This document shows, piece after piece, positions 1 through 12,000 of a stretch of 64,000 bases of DNA. The notes beneath the pieces are model-generated. The model was given only the letters and a program-made list of their open reading frames with translations, had not been told where the DNA came from and searched no databases. How positions within the stretch are numbered: position 1 is the stretch's first letter; the number at the start of each line of letters is the position of its first letter. Source of the stretch: Xyrauchen texanus (taxonomy: Eukaryota > Chordata > Actinopteri > Cypriniformes > Catostomidae); the NCBI RefSeq assembly GCF_025860055.1, contig NC_068316.1:34827387-34891386 (forward strand). Direction: 5' to 3'. The translations under genes were made by a program, and so were the position numbers.

Positions 1-1525
1 TCAAATACATGTTTGCGAGCTGTTTGTGTGACACAGTGAGCCGCGTCGCGTAACGCACGGACGCCGATGACACTTCGCTTTCGCTGCTGCTTGCGTCTGA
101 ACGGACAATTTCATACAACGAAGTGTAAAAATACATGATATATTGAGGAGCCTGTTATGTCAAGTGAACAAACAGTTGAGAAAGAAATATTGTATAATTA
201 TATTGAATTCTGGCATTATTCCAGGTGACATCCTGTTAGATGTTTCTCTTGAAACAGCGGAACAACTTAAATAAAATACTGTGTCATATTTGCCCATACA
301 GAATCATGCGAGACATCATTACGAACTATGAAATGTTTCCTTTTATTTGTGTACAATTACAATAACAACAAAACCTTGTGCTTTTGTAAAATAAAGAAAA
401 TAAACTCAGTCTGTCTCAGTCCGTCTTCACGATAATCTTTCTGAAACACGTCACAAAATTCACGCAGTCTGTATTTTATCACCTCACACCCATAATCTCT
501 GAAATGAAAACAGATGCAACAAGCACGCACAGAAGGTAAATAATGATACTTCACAGTTCTCAAAAGATTAAACTGGACTGTGCCTTGAATATTGTATCAT
601 GCGATAAAAGCCTCTTAAAGAGACAGTAACAATTTAGACTTCGCCCTGTGCATTGGCATCCGAAGTAATTGAAAATACAAATGGTATTATTTTAAGTTTT
701 TTTTATTTCTCTCTTACGTGGTAGAATGCCACGTTTTTGAATGGCATGTAAAATGGAAAAATAATCACTCAATCTCCATTTTTTTCACTGGATCTGTTGC
801 TATTTTAATGATTTAAAAATCAAAGCACTGACCATTTAAAGTGTGAGCTTGTACATTTTGAAATAGTTATAAACAGTCACAGCTATGCAGTGTTATTATG
901 TGCCTAGATAGTCTTTCAAATAAAATTAGTTTACCCCAAATAGATATTTCTCTCATCATTTACTCACCCTCTTTCTATCCCAGATGTGTATTTCTTTCTT
1001 TCTCAGCCCTGTTGGTGCTTTCAATGCACTTGAATGGTGATCAGAACTCACATCAACAAAAATCACATAAATGCAACATAAAAAGTAACCCATAACACTC
1101 CAGTGGTTTAATCCATACTTTCAGAAGGGATATTATAGGTGTGGGTGTGAAAAAGATCAATATAGGTAGTATATAGAGTATTTTTATTTTTTTTTACTAT
1201 AAATTGTCCACCCTGCTCAGGAGGGGTGATATGCTTATGTAAATCACAAAAAAAAAAAAAAAAAAACAGAAAAAGAACTCTGAAGAGAGAAGAGCGCTTG
1301 TGAAAGTGAAAGTAGAGATTTATAGTAATAAATGACTTAATTATTGATCTGTTTCTCACCACTTCTCATTTACTTACATTGAAAGGACGAACAGAGCTGA
1401 GATATTCTTCTAAACATCTTCATTCAATTTCTGCAGAAGAAAGTCATACACATCTGGGACTGCATGAGGGTGAGGAAATGATCAAATATCCCTTTAACAT
1501 TCACTTATTTTTACAATGCATAAAA
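1..1525 (+). repeat. Module A, copy at the window start
   Basis: Unclassified AT-rich repeat with no convincing coding content. It matches 52,315-53,834 almost base for base in the same orientation, and matches 3,691-5,435 and 46,556-47,640 more loosely. It contains an A-run near 1,250-1,266. It ends directly at the first satellite unit, as does the 52-kb copy. It may continue left of the window. The short open frames here are not conserved between copies, so I treat it as non-coding repeat DNA. Confidence 0.85.
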
Positions 1526-1528
1526 TGA

Positions 1529-2010
1529 ATGCTAATTTGGTACATTGATACTACAGGCCAACAGGAACCCACAAACCAAGAATGGCCAACATTCGCCCCT
1601 AGGGGGCGCTACAGGAAATGCAAAAATTCCCATTTTCTGGTCAAAAATTTTCTAATTTGGTACATTGATAGTACAGGCCAACAGGGACACGCAAACCAAG
1701 AATGGACCACATTCGCCAATAGGGGCGCTACAGGAAATGCAAAAATTCTCATTTTCCGGTCAAAAATTTTCTAATTTGGTACATTGATACTACAGGCCAA
1801 TGGGAACCCACAAACCAAGAATGGCCCACATTCGCCATTTAGGGGGCGCTACAGACCATGCCCAAAAGTCTAATTTTCTGTTCAAAAATGTTCTAAATTG
1901 CTACTTTGATACTACAGGCCAACAGGAATCCACAAATCAAGAATGGCCCACATTCACCCTTAGGGGGCGCTACAGACCATGCCTAAATGTCCAATTTTCA
2001 AACTGATGGC
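1529..2010 (+). repeat. Satellite S array 1 (four ~120-bp units)
   Basis: Four head-to-tail units start near 1,532, 1,652, 1,771 and 1,891, giving a period of 119-120 bp. Conserved words in each unit are tacattgatactacaggcc, aaccaagaatggcc, a ctagggggcgctacag block and attttctggtcaaaaa. The same unit makes larger arrays at 8.8-10.2, 42.2-44.4, 48.0-48.7 and 49.5-50.6 kb. Open frames running through the array arise because the period is a multiple of three; they are not genes. Confidence 0.9.
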
Positions 2011-3400
2011 ATTTTCACCCAATTTGTCAAATTCGTCTGAAACTTAATGTACATTCCTCATTTCAGATACCATTTCCAAGCCATTTAACCAATTCTTCTG
2101 AAACTTGGTGTACATGCCTCATTTCTCATTGGTACCAAAAAAGCCTCAAGGATCCATAAGGTCCGGTATGATGGATTTTCCTGTACACTGAAAATGTTGC
2201 GTTTAGGATTCAGACAGAAATACGTGTTTTTTGGATTCATCCATTGAGAGGGTTTAACCCCAACCCTCTACTGATCAATTTTAAATGATTTGCCATTTTG
2301 AGGAAGAATCCGCATTGCTGCTTGCAGCTATATTTATTATTATTATTATAATTCTTCTTCTCCTTGAGCCCCAATAGCTCAAAAAGTCACTGGTCAAAAA
2401 TGTTCTAAATTGGCACATTGATACTCCACGCCAACGGGTACCTCCAAACCAAGAATGGCCCACATTCGCCCATAGGTGGCGCTATAGGCCACACACAAAA
2501 AAAATATTTTCAAAGTGATATAATTTCCACCCCATTTGTCCAAATCTTCTGAAACTTGGTAAACATGCCTCATTTCTCATGGGGAACAAAAAAGCCTCAA
2601 GGACCCATACTTCTGCCATTATGGATTTTCCTGTACAGTGAAAATTTTGGAAAACCTACAAAACTTCTTCTGAACCTTAGCTCCAATTGACTTGGAATTT
2701 GGTATACATGTGTAGAATGGATGTCTTTCCAAACATTACTTAGCAAAAATGAATACAATACAAAATGGCTGAAATGGGGGTGTTTATGTAAATGTACACA
2801 CTGCCTCAATATATATGTGTCAATAAATCAAATGTAATTTTGACTGATGGTTTTTCAAACGTAACATGCTTCAGGATAACACCCCTCTGAAGTACTGCGC
2901 AAAGAATTGCCCACATTCGCCACTAGCGGTTCGCTACAGGCCACACCCATTTGTCCCATTTTCAAAATGATGTCATTTCCACACCATTTGTCCAATCATT
3001 CTGAAGCTTGGTGTACATGCCTCATTTCTCATTGGGAACAAAAAAGCCTCAAGGACCCATAAGGTTCTGCATGATGGATTTTCCTGTACAGTGAAATTTT
3101 GGGGAAACCTACAAAATTCTTCTTCTCTTGAACCATAGATCCAATTGGCTTGACATTTGGTACCCATGTGTAGAACTGATGTCTTTCAATTTGTTACTTA
3201 GCAAAAATAAATTCGATACAAGTTTTCTGAAAGGGGCGTGTTCATGTAATTGACCACATTGTCTCAATATATATGTATCAATAAACCAGCTGTAATTTTG
3301 ACTGATGGTTTTTCAAACCTAACATGCTTCAAGATGACATAGCTATGTTGGCTTGAGAAAGCCAACATATTGTTATGTTGCATCAACTTATTATTAATAT
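2011..3400 (+). repeat. Modules X, (ATT)n and Y (two tandem Y copies)
   Basis: X (2,011-2,330) ends with the word gcattgctgcttgcagctat and runs straight into an (ATT)n tract (2,331-2,350). Y follows (about 2,360-2,900) and a diverged second Y copy lies at about 2,905-3,340. The X-(ATT)n-Y order recurs at 42.4-43.3, 44.4-45.1, 48.7-49.5 and 50.6-51.3 kb. An ATT tail directly after a conserved 3' end resembles the tail of a retroposed element, but I cannot name the family. Confidence 0.75.
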
Positions 3401-3690
3401 AATTATTAATACTATTTTTGTTTTGCTCTGAGACTAAAATTTCAACAGCCTTACCTCCCCCTCTAATGGATAAATATGGTCTACATGTAAAATCCCATTC
3501 ACTAACATTCGCTGAGCAAAGAGGCTCCTTCTACTGGAGTAACACTGTCTACCACATGCAGCTCTCCTGGAGCAATCTCTCTAATGGAGCATTTCGGTTT
3601 ACTAGTGGGTGGAGCTCCAGACTTGGAAGCCAGATGACATTTTGCTTGCGTCTGCACGAAGGTATGTCAGTTGTGTGTTTTAATGTTTTC
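3401..3690 (+). repeat. Module Z
   Basis: A short repeat containing tggctgagcaaa-like words and a gtgggtggagctccagactt stretch. It recurs at about 45,139-45,425 and 51,351-51,610, each time between Y and the start of module A. No coding signal is seen. Confidence 0.7.
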
Positions 3691-5435
3691 CAGTTTGAAC
3701 ATTCAAGCGATTTTACACTATTCAACTCAACAAAGGCAAAACAACTCAAATAAATGTTTGCGAGCAGTGTGTGTGACACATCGAGCCGCGTTACGTCTAA
3801 CGCTCGCACCCCGATGAGAGTTCGCTTTCGCTTCTTGTGTTTGAACGGACAATTTCATACAACAAAATGTAAAAATACATGATATATTGAGGAGTCTGTT
3901 ATGTCTCAAGTGAACAAACAGTTGGGAAAGAAATCTGGTATAATTATATTGAATTCTCGCATTATTTCAGGTGACGTCCTGCTATGTTTTTCTCTCGAAA
4001 CAGCGGAAACAACTTAAATAAAATACTGCATCATTTTTGCCCATACAGAAACATGTGAGACATCATTACAAACTATGAAATGTGTACTTTTATTTGTGTA
4101 CAGTTAAAAGAACAACAAAACCTTGTGCTTTTGTAAAATAAAGAAAATAAACCGGGTGCGCCGTCTCTGTCTTCGCGATCATCTTTCTGAAACACGTCAC
4201 AAAAATCAAGTGAACCAAATCAACCATTCACGCAGTCTGTATTTTATCATCTCACACCCAAAAAAATTAGGGTGTGAGAGACGAAACTGATGATGCTCCG
4301 CTTCACTTGACAGCTCGGGAAGGATCACGGAAGATCCATCAAGAACAGATAAACTACTTGAATTAGTTCTTCAAGTTCAACACCAACACACGTTTAATAC
4401 ACAATTAAAAAACACAATTAATCTCTGAAATGAATACAAATGCAACAAGCACGGCACAGAACAAAAATAATGATACTTCACAGTTCTCAAAATATTAAAC
4501 TGAACTGTGCTTTGAATGTCGTATCATGCGATAAACCCTCTTCAAGAGACAGTAACAATTTAGCCTTCGCCCTGAACATAGACATCCCAAGTAATTTTTT
4601 TTATTTCTCTCTTACGTTGTAAAATGCCACGTTTTTGAATGGCATGTAAAAACAATCACTCAATCTCCATTTTTTCACTGGATCTGTTGCTATTTTAATG
4701 ATATAAAAAACAAAGCACTGACCATTTAAAGTGTGATCTTGTACATTTTGAAATAGTTATAAACAGTCACAGCTATGCAGTGTTATTATGTGCCTAGATA
4801 GTCTTTCAAATTAAATTAGTTTACCCCAAAAATATATTTCTCTCATCATTTACTCACCCTCTTTCTATCCCAGATGTGTATTTATTTCTTTCATCTGCTG
4901 AACACAAATTAAGCTTTTTAGAAGAATATCTCAGCCCTGTTGGTGCTTTCAATGCACTTGAATGGTGATCAGAACTCAGAAGGTACAAAAATCACATAAA
5001 TGCAACATAAAAGTAACCCATAACACTCCAGTGGTTTAATCCATACTTTCAGAAGTGATATTATTGGTGTGGGTGTGAAAAAGATCAATAGTATATATTG
5101 TATATATGTAGTATATATAGTATTTTTATTTTTTTTACTATAAATTGTCCTCCCTGCTCAGGAGGGGTGATATGCTTATGAAAATCACAAAAAAAAAAAA
5201 AAAAAAACAGAAATAGAACTCTTAAGAGAGAAGAGTGCTTATGAAAGTGAAAGTAGAGATTTATAGTAAAAAATGACTTAATTATTGATCTGTTTCTCAC
5301 CACTTCTCATTTACTTACATTGAAAGGACCAACAGAGCTGAGATATTCTTCTAAACATCTTCATTCGATTTCTGCAGAAGATAGTCATACACATCTGGGA
5401 CTGCATGAGGGTGAGGAAATGATCAAATATCCCTT
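3691..5435 (+). repeat. Module A, second copy (interrupted)
   Basis: Begins with the module-A start (ttcaactcaacaaaggcaaa) and follows copy 1 to position 5,435. It carries an extra ~120 bp near 4,240-4,400 that copy 1 lacks. Its 3' part is displaced to 6,738 onward by the piggyBac-like insertion. Confidence 0.8.
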
Positions 5436-6737
5436 TCTTAAAATCCATGATCCCGGATCCGGGATTTAAAATTACGTCAGTAATAATGTACTTCCAATTT
5501 TAAATGTATGCGGAGGAGTTATAAGCTCATATCTGGTACCATTTGAAAGCTTGTTTTACACTAAGTAACTTATTTACAATAAATTACATAGTTCCACCCA
5601 TCAAAAGTCGTGTCATAATTATGTGCGTTTTTGAATACGCATATTTCTCATATCGCTCAAATATGACGCACATGTACAAACCATGTATCAAATGAAAGCT
5701 CTCATTGCCAGTAAGAAGTTCCAATAAGTCTTTTTATTGAGGTATAATCACATATCTAATACACTTCGAATGAATCATGAAGTATACAATCTACATTTGT
5801 AAACATACAAGTGAAATTATTGAATATTTGCCGTGCTACTCGCACTAGACAGCACAGTTAGCCACAGATGCTACATAATCCTTTACCTTAGGTTATTCTC
5901 TGCAAAATGAGCCGTTTTTCAGTGTTTTCTGTGGTTGTGTGCCCAAGTAATCCCTCGAGTGCAGAAACACCACAAAGTAATGTTATATGATATTCAACAA
6001 TCCAGGAAAATATGTAAACATCCGATCTGGATAAAGCATATATTGCCGTAAAGCTTAGACCCTCCGCTTTCCGGCAATGTCTCTCAAGATCAAATAGACC
6101 AATCAGGGGCTGTGATATTGCATCCAGACTGTGAAGTGATCACTAGGTAGGTTACATGCGCAAAACACACAGACGCGTCTCACCAGACACCAGAGCGCAT
6201 ATTTACCACTTTCAGCAGTGTTTTATGTAATGACAAAGGGTTTTCTGTAAAATTACACTGGGATTTTGCATTTATAGCACTGTATATGGGTATGGGGAGA
6301 CTTTAGATTTGGGTAGGCGGAAAGTACACCAAAAAAAGGTAATATTCCTCCCTTCAAATAAATTGAAATAGATATTAAATAAAACATGATACAGACCAAA
6401 TTCCTTTTTCAGGTATTTGCTGACATCTAGTGGAAACAGCCAAAACTGTCTGCTTGTTGCTAGGGTTTACAGGGCTTGAGTTATACACTTTCAAATATGA
6501 ATTTATATAAAAAAAATCAAAAAGCGCCTCTTTTTTTAGGAGGGTTATTACTGTTCAGACAACATATATTTAATTTTTTTAAATTTTTAGCAGTGTTTTA
6601 TGCAACTTCAAAGGGTTTCCTGTAAAATGACACCAAAACTGTGTATTTAGGCCAAAGATGTGGGAATGGGAAGCTTTTTAATTTGGGTAGGCCAAATCCA
6701 GGCGGAAATCCCCAAAAATGGCAAGGATCTTAAGAGG
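5436..6737. mobile_element. piggyBac-like non-autonomous element inserted in module A
   Basis: Module A copies 1 and 4 read continuously through ...ccctttaacattcac. Here ~1.3 kb sits inside that TTAA. The right edge reads ggatcttaagagg then TTAA (6,738-6,741). The left edge reads cttaaaatcc after a shortened ttt, consistent with an inverted terminal repeat of the type CCTCTTAAGATCC that lost about four bases at the left junction. A perfect 16-bp palindrome, atcccggatccgggat, lies at 5,450-5,465. Inside are two diverged ~130-bp direct repeats (about 6,213-6,345 and 6,590-6,725). There is no transposase frame. TTAA targeting and short CC-starting ends are what piggyBac elements show; the family assignment is an inference. 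Confidence 0.7.
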
Positions 6738-7285
6738 TTAACATTCACTTATTTTTACAAAGCATAAAATGAAGTCTTAGAACAAAGTGAAAATCTTAGT
6801 GAATGCCGTATGTGGAATAATGACATGGAGAGCTTAAACAATTTTCAAATAATTGCACATATTTTATATTTTTCAAGTGATCTTGTTTTATTGTTATCAT
6901 AGAGTTTTTTTCTTGTTCTGAATTACTATGGAAGAATGTCTCACATTCGCCCATAGGGGGCTATACAGGCCACGCCCAAAAGTCCCATATTCAAAATTAT
7001 TTAATTTCCATCCCATTTGTCAAATTCTTCTGAAACTTGGTGTACATGCCTCATTTCTCATAGGGAACAAAAAGCCTCAAGGACCCATAATTTCGGGCCC
7101 CTTTAAATTCTGGCATTATTCAAGGGGTCAACACTGATGCTGCTGTGATGTCCTGTTAGATTTTTCTCTCGAAACAGCGTTAACAACTTAAACAAAATAC
7201 TGTGTTATTTTTGCCCATACAGATACATGTAATACATCATAAACAGGGTGCGCCGTCTCTGTCTTCGCGAGTATCTTTCTGAAAC
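6738..7285 (+). repeat. Module A end, an X fragment and an A fragment
   Basis: Resumes the interrupted module A at TTAACATTCAC, then runs into AT-rich sequence. A single X-type piece (about 6,930-7,100) follows, then an A-type fragment with tgtcctgttagatttttctc. No gene is seen. Confidence 0.6.
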
Positions 7286-7918
7286 ATGTCACTAAAACTT
7301 ACAGAAACATATAACACAAACATGAAACATATGTCTAAAGAAAGTAGGGATGGGCAGATCGATCCTAAAGTATCAATAATTCCCAGAATGATGTTGTATC
7401 TGCACTCTCAAGAGGTGCACTCGCGATTGATATTAGAAGTTCCAACCAGTAGCGTATTTGTTAGCGCACACGCTTCTCACGCTGGAAATGTTGGTTCGAG
7501 TCCCGTTCGAGTGTATTCTCAATTTTTATCAGGTGTTGTTTTCTCTAAGGATAACCAATGAGCATTAACATAAAATATATGTGTGACATGTTTTGTGATA
7601 TTTGATTGTAGTAAATATACACTTTGATTTGATTCAATGGTTTGTAGAGGGTAGCAAAGATGAGCTACAGACTGAGGAGCCAGCAGCAGCTGGCCAGAAT
7701 CAGGCATGGAAACCGGTAACAATTAAACAGTCACTTTATTTTAGAGAAAGTTAAAAGTGAAACATTGTTTATCCCAATGCTCCTAATGAAAGGATTTTGA
7801 CAGATGAACATTGAGAATTATATACAGTTCAATGCCATGGTTTCTCTTAAAGAGACAGTAACAATGTATCCTTAGTTCTGAACATTTACCTTCCAAGTAA
7901 ATGAAAAGTACAAATATA
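7286..7918 (+). repeat. tRNA-like dispersed repeat, copy 1
   Basis: About 440 bp of this block (7,476-7,918) is repeated in the same orientation at 8,156-8,612 with few differences. It contains a tRNA-like promoter segment and no protein. It probably represents a SINE-like or duplicated unit. Confidence 0.55.
7449..7512 (+). promoter_or_regulatory. tRNA-like segment with A-box and B-box resemblance
   Basis: The segment contains a perfect RNA polymerase III B-box-like word, ggttcgagtcc, about 35 bases after a weaker A-box-like tagcgtatttgttagcgc. The arms do not pair into a full cloverleaf by eye, so it is more likely a decayed tRNA-derived SINE head than a working tRNA. In the second copy (near 8,170-8,200) the B-box region has an internal duplication of gagtcccgttc. 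Confidence 0.45.
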
Positions 7919-8148
7919 TTTTTGGGGTAAACTCATTTTATTTGAAAGACTATCAAGGCACATAATAACACTGCATAGCTGTGACTGTTTATAACTATTT
8001 CAAAATGTACAAGCTCACACTTTAAATGGTCAGTGCTTTGTTTTTTAAATCATTAAAATAGCAACAGATCCAGTGAAAAAAATGGAGATTGAGTGATTGT
8101 TTTTACATGCCATTCAAAAACGTGGCATTTTACAACGTAAGAGAGAAA
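7919..8148 (-). repeat. Inverted fragment of module A
   Basis: Reverse complement of about 706-945 of module A copy 1. It includes the complement of tttgaatggcatgtaaa and of the caatctccattttttt-like stretch. It lies exactly between the two direct copies of the tRNA-like repeat. Confidence 0.75.
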
Positions 8149-8790
8149 CACGCCTCTCACGCTGGAAACGTTGGATCGAGTCCCGTTCGAGTCCCGTTCG
8201 AGTGTTTTCTCAATTTTTATCAGGTGTTGTTTTCTCTAAGGATAACCAATGAGCATTAACATAAAATATATGTGTGACATGTTTTGTGATATTTGTTTGT
8301 AGTAAATATACACTTTGATTTGATTCAATGGTTTTGTAGAGGGTAGCAAAGATGAACTACAGACTGAGGAGCCAGCAGTAGCTGTGCCAGAATCAGGCAT
8401 GGAAACCGGTAACAATTAAACAGTCACTTTATTTTAGAGAAAGTTAAAAGTGAAACATTGTTTATCCCAATGCTCCTAATGAAAGGATTTTGACAGATGA
8501 ACATTGAGAATTATATACAGTTCAATGCCATGGTGTCTCTTAATGAGACAGTAACAATGTATCCTTAATTCTGAACATTTACCTTCCAAGTAAATGAAAA
8601 GTACAAAGAGTATATTTGGAACACATGTGTAGGAAAAATGAATACGATACAAAATGGCTGAAAGGGGCGTGTTTATGTAAATGTCCAAATTTTATCAATA
8701 TATACGTGTCAATAAATCAAATGTAATTTTGACTGATGGTTTTTCAAACCTAACATGCTTCAAGATGACATCACTCTGAAGTACTGTGCA
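8149..8790 (+). repeat. tRNA-like dispersed repeat, copy 2, followed by a Y-module end
   Basis: 8,156-8,612 repeats 7,476-7,918. From about 8,613 the sequence switches to the 3' part of module Y (tgactgatggtttttcaaac) and runs into the second satellite array. Confidence 0.65.
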
Positions 8791-10170
8791 AAGAATGGCC
8801 AACATTCCCGACTAGGGGGCACTACAGGCCATGTCAAAATTCCCATTTTCTGGTCAAAAATGTTCTAATTTGGTACATTGATACTACAGGACAACAGGAA
8901 TCCACAAACCAAGAATGGCCGACATCCACCCCTAGGGGGCGCTACAGGCCAAGACGAAATTCCCATTTTCTGGTCAAAAATTTTCTAATTTGGTACATTG
9001 ATACTACAGGCCAACAGGAACCCACAAACAAAGAATGTCCGACATTCGCCCCTAGGGGGTGCTACAGGCAAAGCTGAAATTCACGTTTTCTGGTCAAAAA
9101 TGTTAAAAATTGGTACATTGATACTACATGCCAACAGTAAACTACAAACCAAAAATGGCCCACATTCGCCCTTAGGGAGCGCAACAGTCCATGCCCAAAA
9201 TTCCCATTTTCTGGTCAAAAATGTTCTAATTTGGTACATTGATTCTACAGTCCAAAAGGAACCCACAAACCAAGAATGGCCCACATTCGCCCCTAGGGGG
9301 CACTACAGGCCACTCCAAAATTCCCATTTTCTGGTCAAATATTTTCAAATTTTTTACATTGATACTACAGGATACTACTGGCCAGCTGGAATCCACAAAC
9401 AAAGAATGTCCGACATTTGCCCCTAGGAGGCGCTACAGGCAAAGCTGAAATTCCCGTTTTCTGGTCAAAAATGTTCTAATTTCATACATTGATACTACAG
9501 GCCAACAGGAATCCACAAACAAAAAAATTCCTACATTCGCCCCTAGGGGGCGCTACAGGCAAAGCTGAACTTCACGTTTTCTGGTCAAAAATTTTCAGAA
9601 TTGGTACATTGATACTACAGGCCAACAGGAACCCACAAACCAAGAATGGCCCACATTCGCCAATAGGGGCGCTACAGGAAATGCCAAAATTCCCATTTTC
9701 CGGTCAAAAATGTAATAATTTGGTACATTGATACTACAGGCCAGCAGAAACCCAAAAACCAAGAATGGCCAACATTCGCCCCTAGGGGCGCTACAGGCCA
9801 TGCCCAAAATTCCCATTTTCTGGTCAAAAATGTTCTAATTTGATACATTGATACTGCAGGCCAACAGGAATCCACAAACAAAGAATGTCCGACATTCGTC
9901 CCTAGGGGGCGCTATAGGAAAAGCTGAAATTCCCATTTTCTAGTCAAAATTTTTCTAATTTGGTACATTGATACTACATGCCAACAGTAAACTACAAACC
10001 AAAAATGGTCCACATTCGCCTTTAGGGAGCACAACAGTCCATGCCCAAAATTCCCATTTTCTGGTCAAAAATGTTCTAATTTAGTACGTTGATACTACAG
10101 TCCAAAAGGAACCCACAAACCAAGAATGGTCCACATTCGCCCATAGGTGGTGCTACAGGCCACGCCCAAA
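8791..10170 (+). repeat. Satellite S array 2 (about 11-12 units)
   Basis: Largest uninterrupted S array in the window, with unit starts (tacattgatac) about every 119-120 bp from 8,875 to 10,085. Units differ by scattered substitutions and small indels, and one unit carries an internal repeat near 9,360-9,385. The whole array reads in one orientation. Confidence 0.9.
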
Positions 10171-10385
10171 AAAATATTTTCAAAGTGATACTATTTCCAC
10201 CCCATTTTTCCAACTCTTCTGAAACTTGGTGTACATGCCTCATTTCCCATGGGGAACAAAAAAGCCTCAAGGACCCATAACTTCCACCATGATGGATTTT
10301 CCTGTACGTTGAAAATTTTTGAAAACCTACAAAACTCTTCTTCACCTGAACTGTAGCTCCAATTGACTTGAAATTTGCTAAAGGC
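10171..10385 (+). repeat. X/Y module fragment
   Basis: Reads aaatattttcaaagtgatac, then the X/Y words for 'cttctgaaacttggtgtaca' and 'aaaaagcctcaaggaccc', then breaks off in a satellite unit. No gene. Confidence 0.65.
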
Positions 10386-10989
10386 CATGCCCAAAATTCT
10401 CATTTCTTTTCAAAAATTTTCTAATTTGGTACATTGATACTACATGCCAGCAGGAACCCACAAACCAAGAATGGCCCACATTTGACCCTAGGGGGCGCTA
10501 CAGGCCATGCCCAAATGTCCAATTTTCAAAGTGATGGCATTGCAGCAGGTGTCCAGACATGTCGTGGTCACCACAGATGCCTCTCAACAGGGTTGGGGCG
10601 CCATTTGCAATGGGCACTCCATTCAGGCAGCATCCATTCAGACAGCACCACGACGGAAGCGTACATAAATCAACAATGCGGCGTGCGCTCTCGTCATATG
10701 TCACAACTCGTCCACCATCTCCTCCTTTGGAGTCAGCCGAGACTCAGGTCGGGGTGGAAATACCATCACTTTGAAAATAGGACATTTGTGCATGGCTTTG
10801 TTTGTGGGTACCTGTTGGCTTGTAGTATCAATGTACAAAATTAGAAAATATTTGACCAGAAAATGGGAATTTTGGAATGGCCTGTAAGGCCCAAAAGTCC
10901 CATTTTTGGATCAAAAATGTTTTAATTTTGTACATTGACACTACAGGCCAACGGTAACCCCTAAGCCAATAATGGCCAACATTCGCCCT
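10386..10989. repeat. Satellite foldback enclosing a DIRS fragment
   Basis: A plus-oriented satellite unit (10,386-10,540) and a minus-oriented one (about 10,757-10,880) form inverted arms of about 100 bp around a DIRS ribonuclease H piece. The inner edges match: tttcaaagtgatggcatt on the left, and its complement beginning ataccatcactttgaaaat on the right. From about 10,885 the satellite is again plus-oriented until it meets the next DIRS remnant at 10,990. Confidence 0.7.
10541..10757 (+). pseudogene. DIRS ribonuclease H fragment
   Basis: The plus strand encodes a short stretch with VVTTDASQQGWGAICNGH, matching the first catalytic aspartate block of the DIRS ribonuclease H domain. Degraded sequence and a block similar to INNAACAL follow. 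About 217 bp in all. It closely resembles the end of the minus-strand DIRS remnant at 10,990-11,090 but lies on the opposite strand. It is non-functional: no start, broken frame, and only part of the domain. Confidence 0.75.
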
Positions 10990-12000
10990 TAGCACACAGC
11001 ACCCCAACCCTGTTGAGAGGCATCTGTGGTGACCGCGACATGTCTGGAGACCTGCTGCAAGGGGACTCCGGTCCACAGGAAGCAGAGGTCTGTACAAGGG
11101 TTGAAAGTCTGATGGCAGGAGGGGGTGATTGCCACACCGTAGAAAAGCCGAGAAAAGATATGTTCTGAACTGAGGCAAGCTTGCTCTTCCCAGTTGACCT
11201 GAAGCCCTAGACGGCTGAGGTGCCTGAGCACCTGGTCCCTGTGAGCGCATAGTAACGCTCGAGAGTGAGCCAGGATGAGCCAGTCGTCAAGGCGAGTATG
11301 CAGCTGCCTCTACGACCTTCGTGAAGATACGAGGGGACAGGGACAGGCCGAAGGGGAGGACCTTGTACTGATATGCCTGGCCGTGGAACGCGAACCGTAG
11401 GAAGGGTCGGTGTCGAGGCAAGATTGAGGCGTGGAAGTATGCGTCATTCAGGTCTACCACTGCAAACCAATCTATCTGTTGAATGCAGGTAAGAATCTGT
11501 TTCTGCTTGAGCATTTTGAACGTTTGAACGAGTCTGTTGCCCGGTTGAGAACTCGCAGGTCCAAGATTAGTTGCAACCCCCCACCTTTTTGGAGTAAGAG
11601 TACGATGAGTACGATGAAGTAAGGGAGTAGAGACCCTTCATCTCTGCTGGAGGGATGCGCTCTATTGCTGTCCTTGAGAAGCAGAGTTATGATCTCTGCC
11701 CGTAAAGCGCTGACGTTTTCCCAGCGTACGGAGGTGGAGTGAATAATGGCAAATCAAGGTGGGAGCTGGGCAAACTGAATCACGTAGCCAAGTTGGAAGG
11801 TCCTGGCCAACTAGCGCGACAGGTTGGGCAGCGTAAGCCGCGAGTCCAAACTCTGCACGAGAGGCACTAACGGGATGATCACTTTTGACGTGCGGGGCTT
11901 CGCGGCGGGGGGAGTAGGTAATAGCAGGTCGGGAGGCAGAAGAGCGTCCCAAGTCTTGCATGCTGAGAAAAGACTCAAAGCACTTACCTCCCTCCGCGCA
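10990..12000 (-). pseudogene. DIRS pol remnant (RT and start of RNase H)
   Basis: Read on the minus strand, this carries the amino end of a DIRS polyprotein (about 12,000-11,640, broken) and then the reverse transcriptase core at 11,514-11,287. Motifs there are VVDLNDAYFHASI (catalytic Asp block) and YKVLPFGLSLSPRIFTKV. The catalytic-site region (DDWLILAHSR) follows near 11,285-11,260, then the thumb-like HLSRLGLQVN segment, and the start of RNase H ends at about 10,990. Frames change several times. DIRS elements are retrotransposons that integrate with a tyrosine recombinase; that domain is absent here because the remnant stops at the satellite boundary. Confidence 0.85.

Noticed and set aside
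7449..7512. Possible tRNA gene
   Set aside because: Only the B-box is convincing. Acceptor and anticodon arms do not pair, and the segment is duplicated together with ~400 bp of non-tRNA sequence.
8998..9881. Long open frames on both strands through the satellite array
   Set aside because: The ~120-bp period is a multiple of three, so frames stay open by periodicity. The peptides repeat with the unit and have no conserved domain.
8791..10170. Regularly spaced repeats that might suggest a CRISPR-like array
   Set aside because: The whole 120-bp unit repeats with no distinct spacers, and the surroundings are vertebrate transposons. It is a satellite.
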